A stretch of DNA of 43,024 nt, from NCBI GenBank assembly GCA_024689465.1, contig JAILDL010000032.1:1-43024 (forward strand), written 5' to 3'. The notes beneath the pieces are model-generated. The model searched no databases. It had not been told where the DNA came from and worked only from the letters and a program-made list of their open reading frames with translations. A program made the position numbers and the translations under genes. The stretch is from Lachnospiraceae bacterium. GTDB taxonomy: Bacteria; Bacillota; Clostridia; Lachnospirales; Lachnospiraceae. Shown here in pieces: positions 33,947-42,983 of this stretch (position 1 is the first letter of the stretch; every line of letters starts with the position of its first letter).

Positions 33947-34401
33947 ATTAACTTTCCTTCTTCTTCCATGGATTCCACATATCCACGATCCCAAAGAAGG
34001 ATCTTTAATTTGCGAGCCGCTTCTACGGCAGGCTGGGTAAAATACTGGTTGGTCATCACAGCCCCCACCATGCAGTCGTAGTAGTCTCTGCCGGCATAGG
34101 CTTCCTGTACGGCTCTCACCCCTACCGGCCCGTCATATCGCTTGCACTGGATCGCATAGGAAATGCCGTCTTTTTCTGCCAGCACATCGATCCCGAAATC
34201 TCCGCTTCCTCTGGTGACTTCCACTTCCTGAAACCCGCATCGTTCCAGAAGATGAGCACAGTAAAATTCAAAATCGTGTCCTTCCAGTTCATCCAGTGTA
34301 GGTTCTTCCGCCGGTTTTCTGAAAAGCCACAAACAAATGCCGGCAATTGCAATGCACAGTACCCCAAGGATGATCAGAATCTGCCAGATGGTCACGCTCA
34401 T
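33943..34401 (-). CDS. Membrane-anchored restriction-endonuclease-like (Mrr fold) protein
   Basis: 152 residues: an N-terminal membrane segment (about 6-27), a short linker and an Mrr-type nuclease domain (about 40-140). The putative active-site residues of the PD-(D/E)xK fold are visible: Asp68/Asp72 in GSGDFGID, and the Gln85-x-Lys87 pair in AIQCKRY. It is small and alone, without methyltransferase or other restriction partners. Its ATG overlaps the rsmI stop by 4 bases (ATGA). Confidence 0.85.
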   Translation of the reverse strand: MSVTIWQILIILGVLCIAIAGICLWLFRKPAEEPTLDELEGHDFEFYCAHLLERCGFQEVEVTRGSGDFGIDVLAEKDGISYAIQCKRYDGPVGVRAVQEAYAGRDYYDCMVGAVMTNQYFTQPAVEAARKLKILLWDRGYVESMEEEGKLI

Positions 34402-35255
34402 TGCATCTCTTCCTTTCGCTTTTGCAGATAAGCATAGATATCCCGTTTGGAAACGCCCCGGTCTGCCGCCACTTTTTTCATGGCATCCTTTTCTCCCAGT
34501 CCCCGGCTGAGGTAAAGCTGCATATGCTCTTCAATGGGCATCTCCTCCCAGCTTTTCTGCTCATCCTTTTCCTGCTTGCGAAGGTCGTATCCTTCGATCA
34601 CCAGCACATACTCTCCTCTGGGTTCGTTTGTTTCAAAGTAGGTAAGCGCTGCATCCAGTGTCGTGGGCATCACGGATTCAAATTTCTTCGTCAGTTCCCG
34701 GCACAGCGTGATCCGGCGGTTTCCCAGGGCCTTCTGCAGTTCTCCCAGTGTACGGACCAGGCGGTGCGGAGCTTCATACAAGATGATGGTCCGGCTCTCC
34801 GTTTTTAATACTTCCAGGATCCTCTGTTTTTCCTTCTTTTCTTCCGGCAGGAAGGCTTCAAAACAGAACCTCCTGGTGGGAAGTCCGGATAGGGTCAGGG
34901 CCGTGATGCAGGCACAGGGACCGGGGAGGCTGGTGACCAGTATCCCTTCTTCCTGGCACATGCGTACCAGCACTTCTCCGGGATCAGAGATCGCCGGCGT
35001 TCCCGCATCGGTGATCAGGGCGATGTCCATTCCCTCTTTCATCTTTGCGATGAGCTCGTAGGCCTTTTCCACCTTATTGAACTCATGATAGCTGGTCATG
35101 GGTGTATGAATGTCAAAATGATTCAGCAGTTTTATGCTGTTTCTGGTGTCCTCCGCCGCGATCATATCAGCATTTTGCAAAGCTTCCACCACACGGGGTG
35201 TCATATCCTGCAGATTGCCGATGGGCGTTGCACATAAAATTAATTTTCCTGCCAT
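34398..35255 (-). CDS. rsmI: 16S rRNA (cytidine1402-2'-O)-methyltransferase
   Basis: 285 residues of the tetrapyrrole-methylase-fold RsmI family. Signatures are LCATPIGNLQDMTPR (residues 6-20), AEDTRNS, ITDAGTPAISDPG and LPGPCA. A C-terminal helical HTH-like segment ends RGVSKRDIYAYLQKRKEEM. It methylates the ribose of C1402 in 16S rRNA. It lies 9 bases downstream of trmN6, an arrangement also seen in Bacillus (yabB-yazA-yabC). Confidence 0.95.
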   Translation of the reverse strand: MAGKLILCATPIGNLQDMTPRVVEALQNADMIAAEDTRNSIKLLNHFDIHTPMTSYHEFNKVEKAYELIAKMKEGMDIALITDAGTPAISDPGEVLVRMCQEEGILVTSLPGPCACITALTLSGLPTRRFCFEAFLPEEKKEKQRILEVLKTESRTIILYEAPHRLVRTLGELQKALGNRRITLCRELTKKFESVMPTTLDAALTYFETNEPRGEYVLVIEGYDLRKQEKDEQKSWEEMPIEEHMQLYLSRGLGEKDAMKKVAADRGVSKRDIYAYLQKRKEEMQ

Positions 35256-35264
35256 AGTTGCCTC

Positions 35265-36005
35265 TCAGAAACCATAGTCTCGTTTGATCTCTTCTGTATA
35301 GCTTTGATCCGCATTCTGCAGGATCAGGGGTTTTTCCACTTCCATGCGGCTCCTGCCGCCGCGGACCGCTTCCAAAAGCACCATGTTGGGTTCCCGGTCC
35401 ACATAAGGGTACACCAGGCGCATCCGCTTGGGCTCCAGTTTGTATTTCGTCAGGGTGCAGATCAGTTCTGCCAGACGAAAAGGTCTGTGCACCAGATAAA
35501 AATGTCCTCCCGGCTTTAAAACCGCCGCAGCACCCTTTGCCACATCTTCAAAGGTGCAGAGCACTTCATGACGGGCAATGGCCTTTGCATCCTGTGCGCT
35601 CTGCTGCCCGTGATCCGCGATCATATAGGGCGGATTGCAGGTCACCACATCAAAAACGGACCCCCCGAACAGCTCCTTTACGTTTCGGATGTCCCCCTGC
35701 ACCACGGAAATCTTCTCTTCCAGGTGATTTAAGGAAACGCTGCGTCTTGCCATATCTGCGCTTTCTTCCTGGATCTCCAGGGCGGTAAAATGACCGGCCG
35801 CTGTTTTTGCCGATAATAAAAGTGGAAGGATGCCGGTTCCCGTACCCATGTCCAGGACTTCGTCTCCTTCCCTTGCATTTGCAAAGCCGGATAGAAGAAC
35901 TGCATCCATTCCGAAGCAAAACCGCTCCGGATCCTGAATGATCCGAAGACCATTGCGCTGCAGATCATCTATCCTTTCATTGGCTTTTAATATGGTCTGT
36001 TCCAT
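35265..36005 (-). CDS. trmN6: tRNA1(Val) (adenine37-N6)-methyltransferase family
   Basis: 246 residues, YabB/TrmN6 type. The SAM-binding Rossmann core (LDMGTGTGILPLLL) and the catalytic CNPPYM segment of N6-adenine methyltransferases are present. Its ATG shares one base with the ricT stop (TAATG), and GGAG is in the end of the ricT gene, so translation is coupled. Substrate assignment is from the family. Confidence 0.88.
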   Translation of the reverse strand: MEQTILKANERIDDLQRNGLRIIQDPERFCFGMDAVLLSGFANAREGDEVLDMGTGTGILPLLLSAKTAAGHFTALEIQEESADMARRSVSLNHLEEKISVVQGDIRNVKELFGGSVFDVVTCNPPYMIADHGQQSAQDAKAIARHEVLCTFEDVAKGAAAVLKPGGHFYLVHRPFRLAELICTLTKYKLEPKRMRLVYPYVDREPNMVLLEAVRGGRSRMEVEKPLILQNADQSYTEEIKRDYGF

Positions 36006-37198
36006 TACTCCTGCTTGTTGCCTTCTGCCTTCTTCGGTCTGTTTCCCCGATGGCCGTGATTTCTTCGTCTTCCCTGATTCTGGCTCTTGCCTTCCTCTCC
36101 TGCAGGTTTTTCTCCCTGCGCGTTCTTTCCGTTCTGGCCGTTTTGATTTGCTCCGTTGTTCCGGTGTTGGCTGCCGTTGTTCTGACCGCCATTGTTTTGA
36201 CTTCCGTTGTTCTGGCCACTGTTATTTTGCTTTCTGTCCGGACGGTTTCCTTTATTCTGGCCGCCTTTTCGGGCAGGGCGTTCGTCCTTTTCATCCCGCT
36301 CGGATTTGTCCATCCGCTCCAGCTTCTCCAGTTCCTGCATCTCTCTGGCTTCTTCGGCGGATTCCTTTTTCTTACCCTTATTCTTCTTACGGGCGGAAAC
36401 GATCTCGTCTGCCTTGTATTCCCGGAGTTCTTTCTCATCGTTGACTTCCACCAGGACCTTTACCAGCTGTCGCAGCACATTTACACTGCTGACTTCGCCT
36501 TCGGTTCCGTCCTGCATGGTCACGGTATCTCCCAGTCCGGGCAGATTCCGATTTAATTCCTCGTAGGTTTCTTCTTCGTTTTTCAGGCAGCACATCAGTC
36601 TTCCGCAAACACCGGAGATCTTGGTGGGGTTCAGGGAAAGATTCTGTTCCTTCGCCATACGGATGGAAACCGGTGCAAAATCCGACAGATAGGAATGGCA
36701 GCACAAAGGCCGTCCGCAAATACCGTATCCGCCGATGATCTTGGTCTCATCTCTCACACCGATCTGCCGAAGCTCGATCCGGGTCTTAAAAACGGCTGCC
36801 AGATCCTTTACCAGCTCCCGGAAATCAATGCGTCCGTCCGCTGTAAAGTAAAACAGGATCTTACTGTTATCAAAGGTATATTCCGCATCGATGAGCTTCA
36901 TGTCCAGCTCATGCTTGCGGATCTTTTCCAGGCAAACTTTAAAGGCTTCTTTTTCCTTTTGCCGGTTGGTCTTTTCCTGTTCCTTATCCTTCTCGGTGGC
37001 AATCCGCAGCACCGGCTTTAAGGGAGAAACCACTTCGCTGTCTTCCACTTCCCGGACACCGGATACTACTGTACCGAATTCGATGCCTCTTGCGGTTTCG
37101 ACGATCACGTGGTCGCCTCTTTTTATCTCTAAGGACAGGGGATCAAAATAGTACACTTTTCCGGCTGTCCGAAAACGCACACAAATTACTTTTACCAT
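36005..37198 (-). CDS. ricT: PSP1-domain protein RicT (YaaT) with low-complexity tail
   Basis: 397 residues; B. subtilis RicT is about 275. The first 265 residues are the PSP1 family, with the conserved cysteines in GICGRPLCC (C161, C166, C167) and GVCGRLMCC (C198, C203, C204), which in B. subtilis RicT serve iron-sulphur binding in the RicA-RicF-RicT complex that assists RNase Y. The remaining 130 residues are extra: a Lys/Glu-rich helix (265-310), then Asn/Gln/Gly-rich repeats and an Arg/His/Asn tail. It lies 10 bases after holB and overlaps trmN6 by one base. Confidence 0.92.
   Translation of the reverse strand: MVKVICVRFRTAGKVYYFDPLSLEIKRGDHVIVETARGIEFGTVVSGVREVEDSEVVSPLKPVLRIATEKDKEQEKTNRQKEKEAFKVCLEKIRKHELDMKLIDAEYTFDNSKILFYFTADGRIDFRELVKDLAAVFKTRIELRQIGVRDETKIIGGYGICGRPLCCHSYLSDFAPVSIRMAKEQNLSLNPTKISGVCGRLMCCLKNEEETYEELNRNLPGLGDTVTMQDGTEGEVSSVNVLRQLVKVLVEVNDEKELREYKADEIVSARKKNKGKKKESAEEAREMQELEKLERMDKSERDEKDERPARKGGQNKGNRPDRKQNNSGQNNGSQNNGGQNNGSQHRNNGANQNGQNGKNAQGEKPAGEEGKSQNQGRRRNHGHRGNRPKKAEGNKQE
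36164..36229. repeat. Short repeats coding the RicT Asn-Gln-Gly tail
   Basis: The coding DNA repeats 15-base units for Gln-Asn-Asn-Gly-Ser/Gly about four times (residues 324-345 of RicT). Units are imperfect at third positions. This may vary in copy number between strains through slippage. Confidence 0.7.
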
Positions 37199-37208
37199 AT
37201 AAAATCTA

Positions 37209-38237
37209 TCAACCTCCGTTTTCCTGCATTGTCAGGAATAATAACTCCATGACGGTCTCGAAGCTTACATTTGCATTTAATCGTACTCTGGCGGTTTCCA
37301 GCCCTTCCAGGATCTCTTCGATCCCTTCATAGGTGCTGCGATCGGCCACTTTCTGCATGTAAGTGATCTCGTCACAGAAGATCAGACGATCCATGTCTCT
37401 GGTCGCCTTATACAGCAGAATGTCTCTGTACCACATGGAAAGCAGATCCAGGAAATCCCTGGGGTCTCCTTTTTCTTCCGCTGCCTCTGCTGTTTTTTCT
37501 TCTTTTTTGTCTCCGGCAATCTCTTTCACAATCTTGGTGATCGTAGCGATATCCATGCGATCCAGATTTTTTACGATGTTTAACATGGTATCTTTCAGCT
37601 TTTCAAAGGAATCGCTTTCTGCCAGGAGCATTGCACGCCCCAGATTGCCCTGGGCAAACGCGCAGCATATATCCGCCTTATAGTCCGTTACCTTACATCC
37701 CCGCATCAGGAAGGGTTTCAGGATCTCTTTGGGAACTGCTTTCATCGAAAGCAGAACGCACCGGCTTCGAATGGTGGGAAGCAGGCTGTCCGCCGATGTG
37801 GTGAGGATCATGATCACTCCGTAAGCCGGCGGTTCCTCCAGGGTCTTCAGCAGAGCATTCTGCGCTTCCTGGGTCATTTTTTCTCCGTCCGGGATCAGAT
37901 AGATCTTTTTCGGTCCCTTATAAGGCAGGATCGCCATATCATTATTCAGTTGCTGCCGGATATCGTTTACACCGATCCCGGTTTTCTCATGGGTAATGGT
38001 GATCACATCGGGATGGTTGTCCGACAGGATCTGCTTACAGGAAGGACAGTTTAAGCAGGGCCTTCCTTCTTTGGCCTCGCATTGCAGGGCCATGGCATAG
38101 CGCTTGGCAATGAACATCTTTCCCGCATGTTTCTCTCCCTGCAATATATACGCATGAGAAGTCTTATTCTGGGCAATGGCCTGTATCAGATGTTCCTTTA
38201 TGGCTTCCTGTCCGATGATATCATCAAATCCCGACAT
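37209..38237 (-). CDS. holB: DNA polymerase III subunit delta'
   Basis: 342 residues of the clamp-loader delta' family, similar to the N-terminus of DnaX. The P-loop is degenerate (GEKHAGKMF) and the zinc cysteines CEAKEGRPCLNCPSC are present; LLKTLEEPP follows. The small Lys/Glu-rich insertion near 245-260 is likely a flexible linker before the C-terminal domain. It is placed between yaaR and ricT, as in Bacillus. Confidence 0.93.
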   Translation of the reverse strand: MSGFDDIIGQEAIKEHLIQAIAQNKTSHAYILQGEKHAGKMFIAKRYAMALQCEAKEGRPCLNCPSCKQILSDNHPDVITITHEKTGIGVNDIRQQLNNDMAILPYKGPKKIYLIPDGEKMTQEAQNALLKTLEEPPAYGVIMILTTSADSLLPTIRSRCVLLSMKAVPKEILKPFLMRGCKVTDYKADICCAFAQGNLGRAMLLAESDSFEKLKDTMLNIVKNLDRMDIATITKIVKEIAGDKKEEKTAEAAEEKGDPRDFLDLLSMWYRDILLYKATRDMDRLIFCDEITYMQKVADRSTYEGIEEILEGLETARVRLNANVSFETVMELLFLTMQENGG

Positions 38238-38269
38238 GGATGGTTCGATTTCCTTTCCGCAGACCTCTG

Positions 38270-38710
38270 TCAGGTAAAGATGTCCAACAAAAGCCCTTCA
38301 ATATCACCAATACGTCCCAGGATGGCCAGATGATCCTTTTCTTCTTTCAGAAGCTCCTGGGCAAGTTCATCCAGATTCTCATCGATCAGTCGGATGATCC
38401 CGTATACACGATGTCTTCCCTTTCTGTCCAGAAAATTCTCTCTGGAAAAGGAATGGGACCTGGTAATGATCTCGTTTAAAAAGCTTTTTACCAGCGTGCG
38501 GTATTTACGCATGTCGGTAATATCCTTCTTTTTTCCGATCATCTTTCCCTGCATGGTGATCTCTTCCATCATGGAATTCAGCCTGGCCTGCAGGTCCTGG
38601 TCACTGATCTGGCTGGATAATATGAACTTAAAATCTCCGTTTGTCTGCTGGGGTTGCTGAACCTGCTGGGGTTTGGCTACCTCCTGGACCTGATTGATCT
38701 TAATATCCAT
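38270..38710 (-). CDS. yaaR: YaaR family (DUF327) protein
   Basis: 146 residues, all helical, with a Gln-rich N-terminus (about 10-25) and the family motif [14 protein letters not shown]. Function unknown. In B. subtilis yaaR also precedes holB. It lies 11 bases after the guanylate-kinase-like gene. Confidence 0.85.
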   Translation of the reverse strand: MDIKINQVQEVAKPQQVQQPQQTNGDFKFILSSQISDQDLQARLNSMMEEITMQGKMIGKKKDITDMRKYRTLVKSFLNEIITRSHSFSRENFLDRKGRHRVYGIIRLIDENLDELAQELLKEEKDHLAILGRIGDIEGLLLDIFT

Positions 38711-38721
38711 CGTTTCTCCGC

Positions 38722-39348
38722 TTAGAAAATCTGTGCTTCCTTCAGATAACTGCGTATCTGGTCAAGGCATGTATCCAGGTTCTCATTGGAAAACCTTCTG
38801 GTGATATTTGCCCGTTTGATGTTTTCTTCGCTAAAGTCCTTATTATCTGCCAGAAATCTTCGGCACATCTCCTCGTATTTCGGTTCTTTCTCTTTCCGTT
38901 CTCTGGAAAGTGCCCGCTCAAGCCTGAGCCCGTCTTCCACTTCCAAAAGGATCGGCAACAGGTCAAACCTGGATAATGTACCATGGCCGCTTTCCTTTCC
39001 CTTTGCAATATAGCGTGCCGTCATCTCATAAGACTCCAGCGTACCGATCATCAGATAATCTGCATCCGGTGACATCCTGCTTTCATCAAACACCGTAAAG
39101 TATCGCCACAGTCCGTGGATGGTCTGGTAGTTTCGTACCTCGATGACCTTCCCTTCCTTTTGAAGCTTCTGGAACCCTTCTTCGTCGGTAAAATGGTATT
39201 CGACGCCTTCCGTCTCTCCTTCCCGGATGGGTCTGGTCGTATAGGGCACGATGGTCTTCAGTTTTTCTGCATATTCTTCCCGCAGGATCTTATAGATCGT
39301 ATCCTTCCCGGAAGAACTTTTTCCCATCAAATATATAATCTTTCCCAT
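38722..39348 (-). CDS. Guanylate kinase-like protein
   Basis: 208 residues. The P-loop is GKSSSGKDT (9-17), and [20 protein letters not shown] is the guanylate-kinase substrate-binding block. Beyond this the sequence is divergent: the family YGT-type segment is replaced by [13 protein letters not shown] basic, charged stretch follows (about 145-175). It lies in the position of tmk in the B. subtilis operon (yaaO-tmk-yaaQ-yaaR-holB). GMP kinase activity is possible but not certain; the real gmk may be elsewhere. Confidence 0.78.
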   Translation of the reverse strand: MGKIIYLMGKSSSGKDTIYKILREEYAEKLKTIVPYTTRPIREGETEGVEYHFTDEEGFQKLQKEGKVIEVRNYQTIHGLWRYFTVFDESRMSPDADYLMIGTLESYEMTARYIAKGKESGHGTLSRFDLLPILLEVEDGLRLERALSRERKEKEPKYEEMCRRFLADNKDFSEENIKRANITRRFSNENLDTCLDQIRSYLKEAQIF

Positions 39349-39378
39349 AAAATAACCCAGTTAATCGTATCATATTTC

Positions 39379-40902
39379 CTAAATACCCGCAAACCCTTGG
39401 GCTTTCGGCAACTCTTCCTCTTCCTGCACAAGGACAGCGATCCCGGTATTTTCCTGTTCCAGTCCCTGGACATGCAGGCCCATGGAAAGGGACTGCTGCA
39501 GCAGTCCTATCTCCCGCTCACTGATCTTTTCGCCCGGTACAAGGATCGGTGCTCCCGGGGGGTACAGATATACGAAACGCGCGGCAATATGCCCGCAGGC
39601 TTTATCCAGCGGAATAATTTCCGCCTCCCTCTCCTGTGCCGTTTTCATTCCGCACCATTGCAGAGGCAGATCTTCTGCTTCCTCGGAATGGACAAAAAGA
39701 TCTTTCTTCTCCCCTGTCATTTCCCCGCATTCCCGATCCAATTCCTGAAGGGCCGATATTAACCGCTTTATGCCTTCCTCCCGGTCCATGACCGTCAGCA
39801 TCAAAAGTGCATAGGAATGGGATGCCATTTCCGGCTGAAGAGCATACCGGTCCACCAGCTGTCTGTACAGCCAGGTCCCGTCTCGATCCGTTCCTTTTAC
39901 AGAAAGCAGGATCTTTCCCGGCTCCATGCCGTAGGCATGGCCCTTATCCGCTTCCTGGGCAATTCTTATATGATGCAGGTTTTTTCCTGCTTCCAGGATC
40001 TTTCTGTGACAAGCAATCAGATATTTTCCCAGCGCTTCTCCCCGCGTTTGCAGCAGACGGATGCAGGCATCCATGTTGGCCATAAGCAGGTAGGAGGGAG
40101 AACTTGTCTGCAACATCTCCAGCTTCTTTGCTACGGTATCTTCATTGATCCGATCGGAGTTTACATGGAGCAGCGCTGTCTGTGTCAGGGCAGGAAGGGT
40201 TTTATGAAGACTTTGTACCACCAGATCCGCACCCAGATTTGCCGCTGATTGCGGCAGTTCCTTCTGTACTCCGAAATACGCTCCGTGGGCTTCGTCCACG
40301 ATCAGAGGGACCTTGTACCTGTGGGTGATCTCCGCAATGGCTTTGATATCCGATATCACCCCGTCATAGGTAGGCGATGTAAGGATCACCGCTCCCACCG
40401 GTCCCTGCGAAAGTGCTTTTTCCACATCCTCCGGCAGGATCGCTCCCCATATGCCGTAATTTTCAAGATATTCCGGAACCAGATACCGCAATTTTGTGTC
40501 CCCTTGTCCCAGAAGCGAAATACCGTTATACACCGCTTTATGGCAGTTTCTTGCGATCAACAGCGGATCCTTTCCGTTCCAGACGCTGGCGATGGCCGTA
40601 TGGAGTGCACCCGTACTACCGTTTACGCAAAAGAAGGTGGCTTTTGTTCCGTAATAAGCAGCCGCATTATCCCGCGCTTTTTTCAGGATCCCCTGAGGAT
40701 GATACAGTTCGTCAAATCCGTCGATCTCTGTAATATCCAATTGAAAAGCGGGCGCAAAATCCTTCAGTTCTTCTCCGGGGTCTATGCGTTTATGTCCGGG
40801 CATATGAAAAGGATATGCCTCAGAAGCAGCATACTTCCGTAGCATATCCACCAGTCTTTCTTCGTCATGCAGTTTATCAGGGTTTCTTTTTTCCTTCTCC
40901 AT
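39379..40902 (-). CDS. Orn/Lys/Arg decarboxylase family (PLP-dependent)
   Basis: 507 residues, group III decarboxylase fold. FHMPGHKR (32-39) opens the core; Asp203 (VDEAH) and His233-Lys234 in QSLHKTLPAL form the pyridoxal phosphate site (Lys234 is the Schiff base). The C-terminal domain is present in full. It resembles B. subtilis YaaO/SpeA; the substrate (arginine, lysine or ornithine) is not decided by sequence. It overlaps the upstream HD gene by 26 bases, with AAGGA close before the ATG. Confidence 0.92.
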   Translation of the reverse strand: MEKEKRNPDKLHDEERLVDMLRKYAASEAYPFHMPGHKRIDPGEELKDFAPAFQLDITEIDGFDELYHPQGILKKARDNAAAYYGTKATFFCVNGSTGALHTAIASVWNGKDPLLIARNCHKAVYNGISLLGQGDTKLRYLVPEYLENYGIWGAILPEDVEKALSQGPVGAVILTSPTYDGVISDIKAIAEITHRYKVPLIVDEAHGAYFGVQKELPQSAANLGADLVVQSLHKTLPALTQTALLHVNSDRINEDTVAKKLEMLQTSSPSYLLMANMDACIRLLQTRGEALGKYLIACHRKILEAGKNLHHIRIAQEADKGHAYGMEPGKILLSVKGTDRDGTWLYRQLVDRYALQPEMASHSYALLMLTVMDREEGIKRLISALQELDRECGEMTGEKKDLFVHSEEAEDLPLQWCGMKTAQEREAEIIPLDKACGHIAARFVYLYPPGAPILVPGEKISEREIGLLQQSLSMGLHVQGLEQENTGIAVLVQEEEELPKAQGFAGI

Positions 40903-41434
40903 GTTCCTTGATTTCTTTGATCTTTTCCTCGAAACGGCCTTTGCGCAGATGAAGAGTTTCCCGCAAAGAACAATATTTATCTGCAGCAGTAACGACCCAG
41001 GATTCCTTGTATCTGGGCGGGATCACCGTTAAGGGCCACATGTGCTTCTTAATGATGTCCTGCTCCAAAGCGCTGAGTTTAAACTCTTTTCGGGCGTTGC
41101 GAAGGGCTACACCGGGATGATAGAACCCGTGCAGTTTTCGCTCTTCTCCTTCTTCCGCAGGGATGTGCCAGTCGTAAAGGAAAAAATCGTGAAGCAGAGC
41201 TCCGCGGATCAGTTCTCTTCGCTTTTTCCGCATATGGAAAAAACGGGAGATCCGGATACTGGCTCTTGCCACATCCAGACTGTGTTCCTTTACAGACACG
41301 GTCCCGTGCTGTACGTTTTCATCCGATGACTGAAAATTCAGGGAATCCAGAATATCCCTGCCGTAATATTCAATTTGCTCATCTTCCGACATGCGGTCGA
41401 TTTCTTCTTCCCGAAGCAGGATGTATTTTTTCAT
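40877..41434 (-). CDS. HD domain protein
   Basis: 185 residues. The HD core is visible as HSLDVA, LLHDFFLYDWH, HGFYHPGVAL and ADKYCSL, so a metal-dependent phosphohydrolase fold is likely. The C-terminus is Lys/Glu-rich. Substrate unknown. It lies between the L,D-transpeptidase gene and the decarboxylase gene. Confidence 0.85.
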   Translation of the reverse strand: MKKYILLREEEIDRMSEDEQIEYYGRDILDSLNFQSSDENVQHGTVSVKEHSLDVARASIRISRFFHMRKKRRELIRGALLHDFFLYDWHIPAEEGEERKLHGFYHPGVALRNARKEFKLSALEQDIIKKHMWPLTVIPPRYKESWVVTAADKYCSLRETLHLRKGRFEEKIKEIKEHGEGKKKP

Positions 41435-41459
41435 CTGCTTTCACCCGGTCCTGTACTCC

Positions 41460-42833
41460 TTAATAGTAGCAGACCACAGGATACCCTTTTTCCATATATT
41501 CAAAAATATCCCTGGCTGCTGAGAGCGGAAGATTCACACATCCGTGTGATCCGTTGGTCAGGTAGATCTCACCGCCGAATTCACTTCTCCAGGTTGCATC
41601 ATGCATGCCGATATTTCCGTTAAACGGCATCCAGTAATGCACATGCGAAACATAGGTTTCTCCTCTTAAGGTTGCATCCTTCTCCTTGTAGGTAATACCG
41701 TAGATCCCTCCGGGGGTGGTATTTCCGTTGGAAACATTTCCGGAAACAAAATCCGTCTCCAGCATCAGTTCTCCCTTTTGATACAGATACAGATGCTGTG
41801 CACTCAGATTGATCTCTACATAGGAATCTCCTACACCCTTTTGTCCCTTATTGTATCCTTCCAGGGAGTAAATGGGTGTCCTTTTGGCTTCCTGTCCTTC
41901 TTTGATCAGTTGAATCAGCTCTGCTGTTTCCTTATTCCGATCCGTCCGGAATCCAAAGGAATAGGAGGGAATACGCTTTTCTTCTCCGGCAGTGGTCTGG
42001 AAGTCATAGGTCTTTCCATATGTATCATATTCCCTTGCCTTATCTGCCACATATTCTGCAATCGCTCCCCGATCCAGCATCGCCGTATAGGGCCCCTGCT
42101 GTACCCATTGGGATATCTCTTTGCCGGATAGTTCCACCGTATCTCCCAGATAATCCGTAAAAATATCTGCCTGTACATAGGTATTCATGGCATTCAGATT
42201 CGCATTCAGATAAGGATCGTCCCGAGTGATGGTAGCATTCATATAGCAGCCGACCTCTTCCAGATCCAGGGAAGGTTCCATACGGATCAACGCATCATAG
42301 ATCAGATCACTGGTCCGTTCCTTCTGAAGCGTCGTTCCATTATCTTCCGGGATCAGTGTATACCCATTGCGGGGATCATAGTCCGAAATATAAGCATTTA
42401 CCGGTTCTCTTTCCACGTCCGGATTAAAAAAGGTAAGCGCATCAAAACGTCTCTCAAATAGAGTATCGTCCAGCTTCGCAGATTGATTCAGATAAAAAAC
42501 ATGGGTTTCAAAAAAAGAAAGAGGCCAGATATAAATGGGTTGACCGGATAAAATGTCTCCCAGATCGGAAGAAAAAACATAATGCAAGCCCACCTCTTCC
42601 CCGCAGATCTTGTCCTTTGCCTCTTCTCTACCGGTAAGAGATAACACATACGCATCAGTCGAAGAAGCGATCAGCACACGGGAAGATTCCTCATCCAAAC
42701 AGGAAACATCCATATTCTGAATAAATGTATTGGGTAAAAAATGAGAAGAAAAATGAAACGCTATGGCACAGTAACATAACACCAACGCTGACAAAAGCAA
42801 TATCAACACAGCAATGGTTCTTTTTTTCTTCAT
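41460..42833 (-). CDS. L,D-transpeptidase (YkuD) with peptidoglycan-binding region
   Basis: 457 residues from the ATG at 42833, which has GAGAGGAG upstream; the longer frame to 42929 would run into the tRNA-Lys gene. One N-terminal membrane segment (about 5-27), a long extracytoplasmic region resembling putative PG-binding domains, and a YkuD domain (about 330-457). The catalytic motif is the histidine in GMHDATW followed by SHGCVNL (Cys432). Such enzymes make 3-3 cross-links or attach proteins to peptidoglycan. It starts about 40 bases after the tRNA terminator. Confidence 0.92.
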   Translation of the reverse strand: MKKKRTIAVLILLLSALVLCYCAIAFHFSSHFLPNTFIQNMDVSCLDEESSRVLIASSTDAYVLSLTGREEAKDKICGEEVGLHYVFSSDLGDILSGQPIYIWPLSFFETHVFYLNQSAKLDDTLFERRFDALTFFNPDVEREPVNAYISDYDPRNGYTLIPEDNGTTLQKERTSDLIYDALIRMEPSLDLEEVGCYMNATITRDDPYLNANLNAMNTYVQADIFTDYLGDTVELSGKEISQWVQQGPYTAMLDRGAIAEYVADKAREYDTYGKTYDFQTTAGEEKRIPSYSFGFRTDRNKETAELIQLIKEGQEAKRTPIYSLEGYNKGQKGVGDSYVEINLSAQHLYLYQKGELMLETDFVSGNVSNGNTTPGGIYGITYKEKDATLRGETYVSHVHYWMPFNGNIGMHDATWRSEFGGEIYLTNGSHGCVNLPLSAARDIFEYMEKGYPVVCYY

Positions 42834-42875
42834 AGCACTCCTCTCATAAGAATGGATAAAACAAAGCAATAAAAA

Positions 42876-42893
42876 AGCGGCCCAAAAGCCGCT
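42876..42893 (-). terminator. Terminator of the tRNA-Phe/tRNA-Lys transcript
   Basis: AGCGGC pairs with GCCGCT, and on the minus strand the hairpin is followed by six T's (42870-42875). It lies 7 bases past the tRNA-Lys 3' end and before the L,D-transpeptidase gene. Confidence 0.85.
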
Positions 42894-42899
42894 AACAAA

Positions 42900-42972
42900 T
42901 GAGCCACTCGGGACTCGAACCCGAGACAACTTGATTAAAAGTCAAGTGCTCTACCACCTGAGCTAGTGGCCC
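42900..42972 (-). tRNA. tRNA-Lys (anticodon TTT)
   Basis: A 73-base tRNA. Acceptor stem GGGCCAC/GTGGCTC (one G-T pair), D arm AGCTCAGGTGGTAGAGC, anticodon loop CTTTTAA (anticodon TTT), T arm with GGGTTCGAGTCCC, discriminator A. CCA is not encoded. Confidence 0.97.
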
Positions 42973-42983
42973 ATATTAAAAAA

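Noticed and set aside
42834-42929. N-terminal extension of the L,D-transpeptidase
   Set aside because: It crosses the terminator and enters the tRNA-Lys gene; the ATG at 42833 has a good ribosome binding site and starts a signal anchor.
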